Below are positions 53,795 to 61,829 of a DNA stretch of 64,000 nucleotides, in pieces. Under the pieces are notes generated by a model. The model did not search any database, had not been told where the DNA came from, and worked only from the letters and a program-made list of their open reading frames with translations. Location of the stretch: positions 234,938-298,937 of the forward strand of contig NZ_JAELUP010000117.1 in the NCBI RefSeq assembly GCF_016424485.1, given 5' to 3'. The translations under genes and the position numbers were made by a program. The stretch is from Paenibacillus roseus (GTDB lineage: Bacteria; Bacillota; Bacilli; Paenibacillales; Paenibacillaceae). The stretch's first letter is position 1, and the number at the start of each line of letters is the position of its first letter.

Positions 53795-54460
53795 TTAAGC
53801 TTCAAAGTTGAACGCATTCCAGGAGGTAACGTCCTCCAACGGGCGTCTCGTTGCAAACCGCTGGGCCGCTCCCACTTCTGCTTTGCCTACCGCAATCAGC
53901 ATTACAGGAACATAACGGTCGGGGACATTGAAAAATTTTCTAAATGCATCGGGGTCGTAACCGCCCATAGGCAGCGTATCATAACCTCTGGCTTTGGCTG
54001 CAAGTATAAGCTGCTGAGATACAATTCCGCCGTCAACCAGCGCGATTTCCCTGAGCTTGGTGTCGCTGGAATTAGAGTAAAGATGGGTTGAGGTCTTTAC
54101 AATGGCGTCACACATTTCCTGTGTCAATACTCCTGCTGTCACCAGTTCTTGATAGATCTCTCCCGCATAACGATAAGCTTCCTTGTCTCCCAAGACTGCA
54201 ATGATAGCCGAAGACGTCACGACCTGATGCTCGTTATTTTTATCAACAACCGACAGCAACTGCTGTTTCAATTCCTTATCCTTAATAACTAAAAAACGCC
54301 AAGGCTGCAAGTTGGAGGAGGATGGCGCCAATATCGCGTCAGATAAAATATCTTTAATGTCCTGCTCAGTCACTTCAAAATCCGGATCATACTTCCGAAC
54401 CGAACGACGCTCGCGTATCACTTGATCAAATAACGGAGTCGGTGTTAATGCAGTTGTCAT
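53795..54460 (-). CDS. Nitroreductase-family flavoprotein
   Basis: A 221-residue FMN-dependent oxidoreductase. The family start is FDQVIRERRSVRKYDPDFEV, then ILAPSSSNLQPWRFLV (about residues 41-56), and the C-terminal GAAQRFATRRPLEDV. It reduces nitro compounds, quinones or similar electrophiles with NAD(P)H. ATG 54460 is chosen because GAGGG precedes it by 7 bases and the family begins here; a long upstream in-frame extension is out of family and contains the promoter. A sigma-A-type promoter with a palindrome behind it lies at 54497-54547. Confidence 0.92.
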   Translation of the reverse strand: MTTALTPTPLFDQVIRERRSVRKYDPDFEVTEQDIKDILSDAILAPSSSNLQPWRFLVIKDKELKQQLLSVVDKNNEHQVVTSSAIIAVLGDKEAYRYAGEIYQELVTAGVLTQEMCDAIVKTSTHLYSNSSDTKLREIALVDGGIVSQQLILAAKARGYDTLPMGGYDPDAFRKFFNVPDRYVPVMLIAVGKAEVGAAQRFATRRPLEDVTSWNAFNFEA

Positions 54461-54496
54461 CTTTGCACCCTCTTCATAAAATATTATAAATTCAAA

Positions 54497-54510
54497 TAAA
54501 CTGTTGTTTA
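54497..54510. promoter_or_regulatory. Candidate operator at the nitroreductase promoter
   Basis: TAAAC-tgtt-GTTTA is a perfect 5-bp-arm palindrome just downstream of the -10 element, in the position of a repressor site of MarR, HxlR or TetR type. No adjacent regulator is obvious. Confidence 0.4.
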
Positions 54511-54518
54511 ATACGCAC

Positions 54519-54547
54519 AGTATAACCAACAAAAAAAGTCTTGTCAA
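54519..54547 (-). promoter_or_regulatory. Sigma-A promoter of the nitroreductase gene
   Basis: On the minus strand TTGACA, a 17-base spacer and TATACT match the vegetative consensus at 11 of 12 positions. It lies about 60 bases upstream of the nitroreductase start. Confidence 0.8.
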
Positions 54548-54594
54548 CTGTCTGTTTTTCCTCAGAAATAGTGGAAATATCCTAAACAATTTTT

Positions 54595-54659
54595 GGCTCA
54601 ACCTAAAAATTAATGCTTGACATAGAGGAGAGAGTAGTCCACTAATTTTGTTTTGATCC
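54595..54659 (+). mobile_element. MITE, internally deleted 65-bp copy
   Basis: The left end GGCTCAACCTAAAAATTAATG and the right end (reverse complement starting GGATCAAAACAAAATTAG) match the ends of the longer copy at 61830-62040. Perfect 8-bp direct repeats CAATTTTT flank it (54587-54594 and 54660-54667). The interior of the long copy is missing. It carries the stop codon and last residues of the small open frame at 54642-54758. Confidence 0.75.
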
Positions 54660-54758
54660 CAATTTTTTAACATAAAACAGCATTGCTGCTACCATAAACA
54701 GCATTGCTGCTACCATTTCATTTATATTATTTTGTTTAATATACGGCTTTTTATTCAT
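54642..54758 (-). CDS. 38-residue hydrophobic small protein with duplicated heptapeptide
   Basis: An ATG at 54758 has GGAGG 7 bases upstream, a strong site. The peptide begins MNKKPYIKQNNINE, continues with two exact copies of MVAAMLF, then YVKKLGSKQN. At DNA level the unit AAACAGCATTGCTGCTACCAT is repeated in tandem, so this is a recent 21-base duplication. The hydrophobic middle could be a single membrane helix. The last five codons and the stop lie within the MITE copy, which probably truncated or replaced the original end. No family is recognised; expression is unproven. Confidence 0.5.
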   Translation of the reverse strand: MNKKPYIKQNNINEMVAAMLFMVAAMLFYVKKLGSKQN

Positions 54759-54850
54759 GACGCTGCCTCCAGAGGTCAAAGCATGTCGTCAAATCCTTTA
54801 AACCATGGTATTATGGAGAAATTGAAAATAAATAAAAAGGAAATGATCGC

Positions 54851-55384
54851 ATGTTGGCAACTAGTCCTGAATATTGGATTTCCAAACTGAACTTGGCCGC
54901 TCATCCCGAGGGCGGGTATTATAAAAGAACTTATCAAGGCGAGGAAAAGATAACGGATCAGGAATTATCTGTCCAATTCGATGGTCATCGTTTTCTTTAC
55001 ACCAGTATCTATTTTCTATTGCGTTCCAAGGAAGTATCGCATTTTCATCGGTTGAAATCGGATGAATTATGGTACTATCATGCAGGAAGTCCATTAACCA
55101 TCCATGTCATTCACGAAGACGGCAGGTATGAGGAAGTAAAACTGGGGACCAATCTGGACAATAATGAAACCCTGCAATATCTGGTTCCCAAAAATTCGAT
55201 TTTCGGCTCTTCAGTTCTGGAACCGGACACTTTCTCCCTTGTTGGATGCATGGTATCACCAGGGTTTGATTTTCAGGATTTCGAGCTGTTTACACAGAAG
55301 GAATTACTTGCGCTATACCCTGAGCATCACGAAGTGATTCGAAAATTGGCCTATGAAGAAATTCCTGTTGCGGTAACGGTATAA
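54851..55384 (+). CDS. DUF985 cupin-fold protein
   Basis: A 177-residue cytosolic protein starting MLATSPEYWISKLNLAAHPEGG, the DUF985 (cupin_5) signature. The cupin core contains SHFHRLKSDELWYYHAG (metal-binding motif 1) and VLEPDTFSLVGCMVSPGFDF. Function is unknown; relatives have been linked to sugar epimerase-like folds. It is transcribed alone, with a terminator behind it shared with the convergent TetR gene. Confidence 0.9.
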   Translation: MLATSPEYWISKLNLAAHPEGGYYKRTYQGEEKITDQELSVQFDGHRFLYTSIYFLLRSKEVSHFHRLKSDELWYYHAGSPLTIHVIHEDGRYEEVKLGTNLDNNETLQYLVPKNSIFGSSVLEPDTFSLVGCMVSPGFDFQDFELFTQKELLALYPEHHEVIRKLAYEEIPVAVTV

Positions 55385-55418
55385 CCATTGCTCACCTTTC
55401 ATACGCCACATATATGAC

Positions 55419-55461
55419 AAAAAGACTGGACAAGAGCATCTTATGCCTGTTCAGTCTTTTT
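55419..55461. terminator. Bidirectional terminator
   Basis: AAAAAGACTGGACA pairs with TGTTCAGTCTTTTT, with A- and T-runs on both sides. It serves the cupin gene and the TetR gene. Confidence 0.88.
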
Positions 55462-55471
55462 GCTGCAATCA

Positions 55472-56062
55472 TCACTCGATGCAAGATGGCTTTGCAGGGA
55501 GCTGCGCTTCAATCAGCAGTTTGGCCGCTTCATAAAAATATTCGGTGTTTAAGGTTGATTTGTTCGTATAAGCTTCTATAAATGCGCCCCCGTAAAGCAT
55601 CTTCAATTGCGCGGCTAGAACTTCAGGACTTCGTGCCCCAGCCTGACGAGCGATCAGTGCGACCTCTCTTTCCTGCTCCACCCGACATTGCATGGCCTCC
55701 TGATGATTCTCATGGGCCGAGTCGGGAAATTCAACCAGCACATTAATAAAAGGGCATCCGCGAAAACCCGGTTCCCGCATTTGCGAAACCAATCTTTCGA
55801 TAATACCATATAATTGCTTTGCCGGCTCGTCCGGATACCGTTCCTTCGTTGCCTCGATCCCGCTCAAACTATCCATATTGCGCAAGTTCAAGTAAGCTCC
55901 AACGAGTTCATCTTTGGTCTTGAAATTGCGATAGAAGCTGGCTTTGGCGACCCCGGACTCGGCAATAATCCGATCAATGCCAACGGCACGAACGCCCTCC
56001 AAGTAAAACAATTGAGAGGCTACACGCAATATGCGTTCTTTAGCGGTTTCTTTTTGTATCAT
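55472..56062 (-). CDS. TetR/AcrR-family regulator, probable repressor of the azoreductase gene
   Basis: A 196-residue regulator with the N-terminal helix-turn-helix GVRAVGIDRIIAESGVAKAS (about residues 22-41) followed by FYRNFKTKDELV, and a C-terminal helical ligand domain with the CPFIN motif of YcdC/AcrR-type proteins. ATG 56062 is chosen because GAGGGG precedes it by about 5 bases; two codons upstream a GTG overlaps that site. It is divergent from the azoreductase gene (152-base gap), whose promoter carries a TACAGA...TCTGTA palindrome. Confidence 0.9.
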   Translation of the reverse strand: MIQKETAKERILRVASQLFYLEGVRAVGIDRIIAESGVAKASFYRNFKTKDELVGAYLNLRNMDSLSGIEATKERYPDEPAKQLYGIIERLVSQMREPGFRGCPFINVLVEFPDSAHENHQEAMQCRVEQEREVALIARQAGARSPEVLAAQLKMLYGGAFIEAYTNKSTLNTEYFYEAAKLLIEAQLPAKPSCIE

Positions 56063-56099
56063 ATACACCCCTCTTTATAAAAAATTACAAAAAAAGAAT

Positions 56100-56128
56100 T
56101 TGACAAGGTACAGAACTGTCTGTATCAT
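56100..56128 (+). promoter_or_regulatory. Sigma-A promoter of the azoreductase gene
   Basis: TTGACA, a 17-base spacer, then TATCAT. The spacer holds the palindrome listed at 56107-56124, so a bound repressor would block RNA polymerase. Confidence 0.75.
56107..56124. promoter_or_regulatory. Candidate TetR operator, site 1
   Basis: GGTACAGAACTGTCTGTA contains the perfect dyad TACAGA-actg-TCTGTA, inside the promoter spacer of the azoreductase gene. Confidence 0.65.
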
Positions 56129-56138
56129 TACTCCTAGT

Positions 56139-56153
56139 GGTACAGACCTGTCT
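56139..56153. promoter_or_regulatory. Candidate TetR operator, site 2
   Basis: GGTACAGACCTGTCT repeats the left part of site 1, 32 bases downstream, near the expected transcription start. Confidence 0.55.
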
Positions 56154-56214
56154 CATTCCTATTTTAATGGGAGGTCAGGATTGTGTCAAATGCATAAATA
56201 AAGGAGAATAACTA

Positions 56215-56871
56215 ATGGCAACTGTTCTGTATATAACTGCTCATCCTTTCGACAATGAGGAGGTAAGCCGTTCCCTCACTGTCGGCAACGCTTTTGTTAA
56301 TGCCTACCGCGAAGCTAATCCAGAGGATGAAATTGTCCATCTGGACCTGTACAAAGCGAATGTTCCATTGCTTGATGCTGATATCCTGAGCCGCTGGGGT
56401 CAGCCGCCGACCGGTCCAGCCTTTGAACAGCTAAGCCCGGAATCACAAGCAAAATCCGCCCATCTGTGGGGACTGCTTGAACAGTTTATCGCTGCGGACA
56501 AAGTAATTGTTGCCAATCCGGTCTGGAATTTTTCGATTCCGGCAATTTTGAAAGCTTACATCGATGTGATTTCTATGCCTGGTGTCACTTTCAAGCCAAG
56601 TAATAATGGTCTGCGCGGCTTGGGAGGCCTTGAGGGCACTCAGGGCAAGAAACGGGTCGTTCACATTCAGGCTTCAGGGACGGTTCTCTCGCACGGCGAA
56701 TTTCAAGATGTCGAATTCAGCCATAGCTACTTGAAGGCTGTGTTGAAGCTCATGGGAGTAGAATTTATTGAAGCCATCTATGTAGAAGGCACTCATCAAT
56801 ATCCAGAACAAGCGCAGGAGATTAAAGATCAGGCATTGGAACGGGCCGCGGAACTGGCGAAAATATTCTAA
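56215..56871 (+). CDS. azoR: FMN-dependent NADH-azoreductase
   Basis: A 218-residue flavodoxin-like enzyme. The phosphate loop is ITAHPFDNEEVSRSLTVGN at the start and the family signature NPVWNFSIPAILKAYIDVI lies near residues 101-119. It reduces azo compounds and quinones at the expense of NADH. It starts 152 bases from the divergent TetR gene, with a textbook promoter and two operator-like repeats upstream. A family B repeat hairpin lies 63 bases after the stop. Confidence 0.93.
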   Translation: MATVLYITAHPFDNEEVSRSLTVGNAFVNAYREANPEDEIVHLDLYKANVPLLDADILSRWGQPPTGPAFEQLSPESQAKSAHLWGLLEQFIAADKVIVANPVWNFSIPAILKAYIDVISMPGVTFKPSNNGLRGLGGLEGTQGKKRVVHIQASGTVLSHGEFQDVEFSHSYLKAVLKLMGVEFIEAIYVEGTHQYPEQAQEIKDQALERAAELAKIF

Positions 56872-56933
56872 ACTTCTCTTTGAAGACTTTCAGATGTATA
56901 TAAGTTAACTGAATGGAGCCAAAATAGGGCCTT

Positions 56934-56995
56934 CCTCCGTGTAAAAGGAGAAATCCGCGAAGTAACAGCGACCGGAAGAACCCTTCACACGGAGG
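56934..56995. terminator. Hairpin formed by family B repeat
   Basis: CCTCCGTGTAAAAGG pairs with CCCTTCACACGGAGG (9 perfect end pairs) around a 32-base interior. It lies between the convergent azoreductase and metallo-hydrolase genes, so it could act as their shared 3' end. Confidence 0.6.
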
Positions 56996-56996
56996 C
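56964..56996 (-). repeat. Dispersed repeat family B, copy 3
   Basis: The reverse complement reads GCCTCCGTGTGAAGGG then TTCTTCCGGTCGCTGTT, matching copies 1 and 2. Here the unit is part of a complete hairpin, suggesting that the full element is the 62-bp inverted structure and the other copies are truncated. Confidence 0.75.
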
Positions 56997-57034
56997 CGCC
57001 GTCTGGCTATTTTACTTGCTCGAATTCCTCCGTT

Positions 57035-58135
57035 CTAATCGACATCCTCCCACCAATGTGCATCTGGATATTCACGAGCGTTGATGAACATGGTCTCTCC
57101 TATCTTCGGTGTCGCCAACTCGACATTCAGCTTGTCAGCAGCGTGCTTGGCACGTTCAATAGGGTCGGTCCAGCTGTGGAAAGCTAATGTAAATGCCCCC
57201 CAGTGAATCGGGATCATCCGTTTGCCTTGTACATCCAGATTTGCGTTCAGAGATTCTTCCGGGGTCATATGAATAGACGCCCATTTCTCATCATATTGAC
57301 CACATTCCATCAGGGTCAAGTCAAATGGGCCGTATTTGCTGCCAATTTCTTTAAAGTGCGGCGCGTAACCACTATCCCCGCTATAATAAATCTTCGATTT
57401 CCCGCCAACAATTACCCATGAACTCCATAAGGTAGGGCCGGAGCGACCTCCTCCCCGACCGGAGAAATGTCTTGCCGGCGTACTGGCGATTGTCAGTCCT
57501 TGAAACGATTCCTCATCCCACCAGTCCAGTTCTATAATTTTGCCAGGGTCTACTCCCCAATTCGTCAAATGCCCTGCAACCCCCAGGGGCACAATAAATT
57601 GCTTGACCTTCCCTCTGAGCTTGCGAATCGATCCGTAGTCCAAATGATCATAATGGTCATGAGAGATGATGACGGCATCTATATCGGGCAAATCCTCAAT
57701 CTGTGCCGGCAGCTTGTCACTGTAGCGCTTGGGGCCAACGTAACGGACAGGGGAGGCGTAATCCCCGAATACAGGATCGAGCAATAGCTTGACTCCGCTT
57801 ACTTTAAGCAGCAATGTAGAATGGCCAAACCATATAACCTGATCCTCCGGATTTTCGATGAAAGATTTTGAGTCGAAAGGCTGAACCGGGATGCTCCCCT
57901 TCGGTTTGCTGTTTGGAATTCCTTTAATTGCTTTTACCGTAGTGTCCACTGTCCCTTTTAATCCGTAATCCAGCGGCGTAGAAATCTGGTTGTGGAACTT
58001 TCCGTCGGCAAAATGGTTCGATTCATGGATTCGCTTCCGACTTTCCGTCGAACTTTTTCCGCCGAGAGGGGGATAATATTGATAGATAAGGAATATTAAA
58101 ATCGCAATTATGGCCGTAATAATAACATATTTCAT
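57035..58135 (-). CDS. Metallo-beta-lactamase-fold hydrolase, NAPE-PLD-like
   Basis: A 366-residue protein with an N-terminal membrane anchor (about residues 3-20), so it probably faces outward. The MBL motif is ISHDHYDHLD (about 150-159); further ligands are ARHFSGRG, YYSGDSGY and PIHWGAF. The sequence order, including WFGHSTLLLKVSG and DPVFGDYASPVRYVGPKRY, matches the N-acyl-phosphatidylethanolamine phospholipase D-like family. It should cleave a phosphodiester or related ester; the substrate is unknown. It lies 40 bases downstream of the response regulator gene on the same strand, so it may be co-transcribed with that two-component pair. Confidence 0.9.
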   Translation of the reverse strand: MKYVIITAIIAILIFLIYQYYPPLGGKSSTESRKRIHESNHFADGKFHNQISTPLDYGLKGTVDTTVKAIKGIPNSKPKGSIPVQPFDSKSFIENPEDQVIWFGHSTLLLKVSGVKLLLDPVFGDYASPVRYVGPKRYSDKLPAQIEDLPDIDAVIISHDHYDHLDYGSIRKLRGKVKQFIVPLGVAGHLTNWGVDPGKIIELDWWDEESFQGLTIASTPARHFSGRGGGRSGPTLWSSWVIVGGKSKIYYSGDSGYAPHFKEIGSKYGPFDLTLMECGQYDEKWASIHMTPEESLNANLDVQGKRMIPIHWGAFTLAFHSWTDPIERAKHAADKLNVELATPKIGETMFINAREYPDAHWWEDVD

Positions 58136-58174
58136 CGTTCTTTTCCTACTTTCTAATACAATGACAGACGAAAC

Positions 58175-59377
58175 TCAGGAGATTTTCATTTTCCTGCGAA
58201 ATTCAACGGGTGTAATCCCTACAATTTCCTTGAACACCCGGCCAAAATGGCTGGTATTAATATAACCGCTTTGGACGGCAATGTCTGCCACAAGCTCATC
58301 GCTGGTCTGCAATAAGTGCTTGGCATGAGCGATACGCAAACCGGTTACATATTCCCAGAACGTAACCTGGAGCTGTTCCTTGAAAAGATTGCAAAAATGA
58401 TGCTTATTAATATCTAAATAATCTGCAATTTTTTGCAGATTGATGTCCGTCATGTAATACTGCTTGCAATAATCAACTGCCTTTTCAATTAATGCTCCCT
58501 GGCGAATCGCCGCTCCGCTGTTGAACCCGGAATCCTGAACTTTGCGGCTTAGTGCCAAAGCTTCCTCATAGGCCTCCGGCAATTTCAGCAATGGAACCGC
58601 TTGTGAGCTGGCGCCGACCAAAATGTGCTGATCCATATAGTTCATTACAATCCGTGTACAGTCCGATACACGCAGGTCAGAAGAATCGTCTGAAGACGCA
58701 TCAATAACCATGAATTCATTATACCGGTGAAAAAAACTGATGCCCGTGCAACTGGAATGTTGAAAATAGTTGTTGACTTCCTCCGTCAGGCTGATTTTAA
58801 TGACTTGTTCGATTTCAACGGTTTTGGAGGTTGTCCCGCCAAGCTGAAAAACAGTTACCCTGCAGTCCTCCCAGCGACGATCAGTAAGCTCCAAAAACTC
58901 ATTCAACCCTTTGGCGTCCAGTCTGCCTGCCAGCAATTTCTTGAGAGCGTTCTCTTCAATCAGAGGAACCACTTTGGACAAGCTTTCTTTTACCCCGTTC
59001 TCCGCTTCGATTTCTTTCATAACCCGGAAAACTTCCTTCACAACTTCACTTTGAATATAAGGCTTGAGCAAATACCCGGATGCACGGAGCTTCAAAGCTT
59101 CCCTGGCATATTCAAACTCTCCGTATGCCGTCAGCAAAATCACTTTGCTCGGCAGTTGGGCTTCACGTACTTTATTCAACAGCTCCAACCCATTCAGATG
59201 GGGCATCCGAATATCGGAAATAATCATGTCCGGCACTCTCGTTTGCATCAGTTCCCACGCTTGCTGTCCGTTTGTCAATTCACCCAATATTTCAATATCC
59301 GGAAAATTATTTTCCAAAATTTTACGAAGCGCCAATGTTGTAAGAGGTTCGTCATCAATCAGTAATACGGTAATCAT
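58175..59377 (-). CDS. YesN-type response regulator (receiver + AraC HTH)
   Basis: A 400-residue regulator. Receiver (about 1-120) with DDE (8-10), phospho-acceptor Asp55 in MIISDIRMPHLNG, and a Lys in YLLKPYIQ. The C-terminal AraC domain (about 300-398) has DINLQKIADYLDINKHHFC and VADIAVQSGYINTSHFGRVF segments. AAGGAG precedes the ATG by 6 bases. It overlaps the kinase gene by 23 bases. No ABC transporter gene, the usual target, lies next to it; the metallo-hydrolase gene downstream is the only candidate in reach. Confidence 0.92.
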   Translation of the reverse strand: MITVLLIDDEPLTTLALRKILENNFPDIEILGELTNGQQAWELMQTRVPDMIISDIRMPHLNGLELLNKVREAQLPSKVILLTAYGEFEYAREALKLRASGYLLKPYIQSEVVKEVFRVMKEIEAENGVKESLSKVVPLIEENALKKLLAGRLDAKGLNEFLELTDRRWEDCRVTVFQLGGTTSKTVEIEQVIKISLTEEVNNYFQHSSCTGISFFHRYNEFMVIDASSDDSSDLRVSDCTRIVMNYMDQHILVGASSQAVPLLKLPEAYEEALALSRKVQDSGFNSGAAIRQGALIEKAVDYCKQYYMTDINLQKIADYLDINKHHFCNLFKEQLQVTFWEYVTGLRIAHAKHLLQTSDELVADIAVQSGYINTSHFGRVFKEIVGITPVEFRRKMKIS

Positions 59378-61172
59378 GTGATACTCCTTCCTGTGACTGA
59401 AATTTCGGTATGATTAAACGGACCGTTGTTCCATTGCCCCATTCGCTGTATACTTCCAGTCTGGCTTTTGATGTAAATTTCAGTGCCAAACGGTCGGAAA
59501 TGCTGGTCAGACCGATCCGGCCGTTGCGAGCGCCTTTTGAATCAAGCTCTTCACGAATAGCTTGCAGCTTGTCCGGTTTGATGCCAACCCCGTTATCTGT
59601 AATAACAATTTGAATACGCTGAGGCTCATCCTGAATGACAACACTGATCTTCCATACCCCGTCCTTGCTCTCCAGGCCATGATAGATCGAATTCTCGATA
59701 ATGGGCTGAATCGCAAATTTATTAATGGGAAACGAAAGCGCGCTTTCATCAGCCTGAAGCTCGTAGTGAATGCGTCCATCGTAACGAATATTCTGAATGC
59801 GCAAATAATTTTCTACAGCGTTTATTTCGTCCTTGATTTGCACCATCTCGTTCATATGGTACAGCGAATAATGCAACATTTCTCTTAACGAATGGGTTGC
59901 CAGCTCAATATCTTCATTTCTGCCCAAAATTGATAATGAGGATATCGATTGCAACGTATTATACAAAAAATGCGGATTCATTTTAGCCTGCAAAGCGCTA
60001 TATTCCGCCTCTTTTTGCAGCAATTGCCGATTAATTGAGTCATCGATCAGTTCTTTCATTTTATCGAGCATGTCGTTGATTCCCCGGTTCAATACCATAA
60101 TCTCCTCATACTCCGTGTTGCGCTCCATGCGGATATCCAGATTTCCGGTACCAACTTTTTTCATAAAGTTAACCAGTTTCAAAATCGGTTGGGATGCTCG
60201 AATCGTAATGAGAGAAGCAAATAAAATCGCGATCATAATCATAATGATCAGCAGCAGCAGCGCCGTATTGCGAATGACGGACAGATTCTGGTCAAGACGA
60301 GTAAAGGGCAGCAGGCTTACGGTTTTCCACCCGGTGACCGCTGAGGTAGAATAGACAACCAGCATTTTCTGCCCGCCCACATCTTGAGTCCAATATCCCG
60401 TTTGATCCTGGAAAAGCTTATTTAGCCCGTCTTCATCCAGTTGAAGTGCGCGGTCCGTAGCATATATAAGCTGCTTCTTGTCATCGACGACGAAGGAGTT
60501 AATGCCGATCTGGGTCTCCGCTGTTTCAAAAATATGTTTAAGCTTATTGATATTGTAATCAAATATAGCCACTCCGTACAAATTGGGATTGGAAGGATCG
60601 TAGGCATCCTTAATATTGGCAGCTATCGTGATCACATTATTAGAGAGCGCTTTCTCATCAAAATTGTCATAATAATCCGGCTTATGAGCGCCATAAAACT
60701 TGATCTGCAACGCGTATTGGGTCTCCTTGAAATCCTTCCACACCTGCTTCAGGAACGGGGAGTCGAAATCAATAGAACGCGTTCTGTTGATATACTGCTT
60801 GCGATAGTCATAATTATAAATAAAATATCCGCGAATATCCGATTTTTCGGAAAAAATATTATTTAACAACTCAGATATCCGGGTATAGTCCTGTGTCGAC
60901 TCAAATTTCCCCTCCTCCGGAACCGTATCCCGAAGAATGGTAATCAAATTCTGGTCAATAGCCAAAAAACGCAAGGAGTCCTTAATCTCGTTTAAGTAAA
61001 AATCCAGATTTTGATTCACCTGATTCGTAATTGCAGTCGTGTTCTTCACCATCTCCCTTTCTGTAAATCTGGAGAAGGTTTGATAACTGATCGTCCCGAG
61101 AATCGTTAGCGAAGCGCATATTAATAACGAGAAATAAAGAATAATGCTTGTTTTAAAGGATTTTATTTTCAT
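59355..61172 (-). CDS. YesM-type sensor histidine kinase
   Basis: A 605-residue membrane kinase. Helix 1 (about 9-32) and helix 2 (about 300-322) flank an extracytoplasmic Cache-like sensor. A HAMP segment precedes the His_kinase domain with MNPHFLYNTLQSISS, and the HATPase ends with GIGLTSISDRLALKF-like G-box sequence. The start at 61172 is chosen because GGGGAG precedes it by about 8 bases; an upstream in-frame start adds 15 non-family residues. It is paired with the overlapping YesN-type gene. Confidence 0.92.
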   Translation of the reverse strand: MKIKSFKTSIILYFSLLICASLTILGTISYQTFSRFTEREMVKNTTAITNQVNQNLDFYLNEIKDSLRFLAIDQNLITILRDTVPEEGKFESTQDYTRISELLNNIFSEKSDIRGYFIYNYDYRKQYINRTRSIDFDSPFLKQVWKDFKETQYALQIKFYGAHKPDYYDNFDEKALSNNVITIAANIKDAYDPSNPNLYGVAIFDYNINKLKHIFETAETQIGINSFVVDDKKQLIYATDRALQLDEDGLNKLFQDQTGYWTQDVGGQKMLVVYSTSAVTGWKTVSLLPFTRLDQNLSVIRNTALLLLIIMIMIAILFASLITIRASQPILKLVNFMKKVGTGNLDIRMERNTEYEEIMVLNRGINDMLDKMKELIDDSINRQLLQKEAEYSALQAKMNPHFLYNTLQSISSLSILGRNEDIELATHSLREMLHYSLYHMNEMVQIKDEINAVENYLRIQNIRYDGRIHYELQADESALSFPINKFAIQPIIENSIYHGLESKDGVWKISVVIQDEPQRIQIVITDNGVGIKPDKLQAIREELDSKGARNGRIGLTSISDRLALKFTSKARLEVYSEWGNGTTVRLIIPKFQSQEGVSHDYRITD

Positions 61173-61311
61173 TGCTGACTCTCCCCAAATTCTGCATGCG
61201 GTATGGCTGCAGCACAATGCACTAAGTCCAGGATTTAGCGATAATTCTCAATAAAAGTATAGTAGCTCCATTCAAGAAACACAACCGCCAGCAAAAATCC
61301 CAATGATTAAA

Positions 61312-61346
61312 TTGGCTCTACGCCAAAATCAGTGCTGGACTAGGCA
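61312..61346 (+). mobile_element. MITE left-end-like sequence, no right end found
   Basis: GGCTCTACGCCAAAATCAG followed by TGCTGGACTAGGCAGG resembles the first 34 bases of the long MITE copy at roughly four of five positions. No matching right end was found before 61830, so it is a remnant or the end of a different related element. Confidence 0.4.
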
Positions 61347-61829
61347 GGCATAAATCGGTTGCGGTTGCACTCGACTGAAATCTCAGCTTTATACCGATAA
61401 ACATTCGTGGAGCAGTCATACTTACATGGTAAACGCTTCTTTCCATTCCCAAACCTGGCGCAGAAGTGGGGCGTATCCCAGCAGTTCTTACAACGTTTTG
61501 ACGGCTTTCGGGGTAAGCATCAAAAAATTCGGGTATTGCTGCCCTAGGGGGCGCTATGCGCGGCTGTAGAACTATAAGCCTAGCTCTCTTGAGCGACAAA
61601 CGGAATAATTACAAGATCAATGTCGAGTGTACCGCATGTGACGATTTGGGAAGGCTTTCTGCCGAGTTAAGAGATTGCAGTCTCACTTGTTTGCTACTTA
61701 TCTGCCGGTGATGCATTCTCATAGGGTGGCTTCTGAAGTAGGGTGAAAAACAATAGTTTAAAATATGTTTTTATAGAGACTATTTACCAAAATTAATTCA
61801 ATATAGATGCGAATTATTAAATTATTTAT

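Noticed and set aside
54461..54673. N-terminal extension of the nitroreductase frame by 71 residues
   Set aside because: It runs through the promoter and the MITE and does not match the family, whereas ATG 54460 has a good ribosome binding site.
61318..61599. 93-codon frame on the minus strand next to the MITE
   Set aside because: No ribosome binding site or recognisable family; it begins and ends in remnant-like sequence.
61303..61823. ATTAAATT on both sides of 61312-61815 as a target duplication
   Set aside because: The right side has no inverted end next to it, and the 8-mer is easily found in AT-rich DNA.
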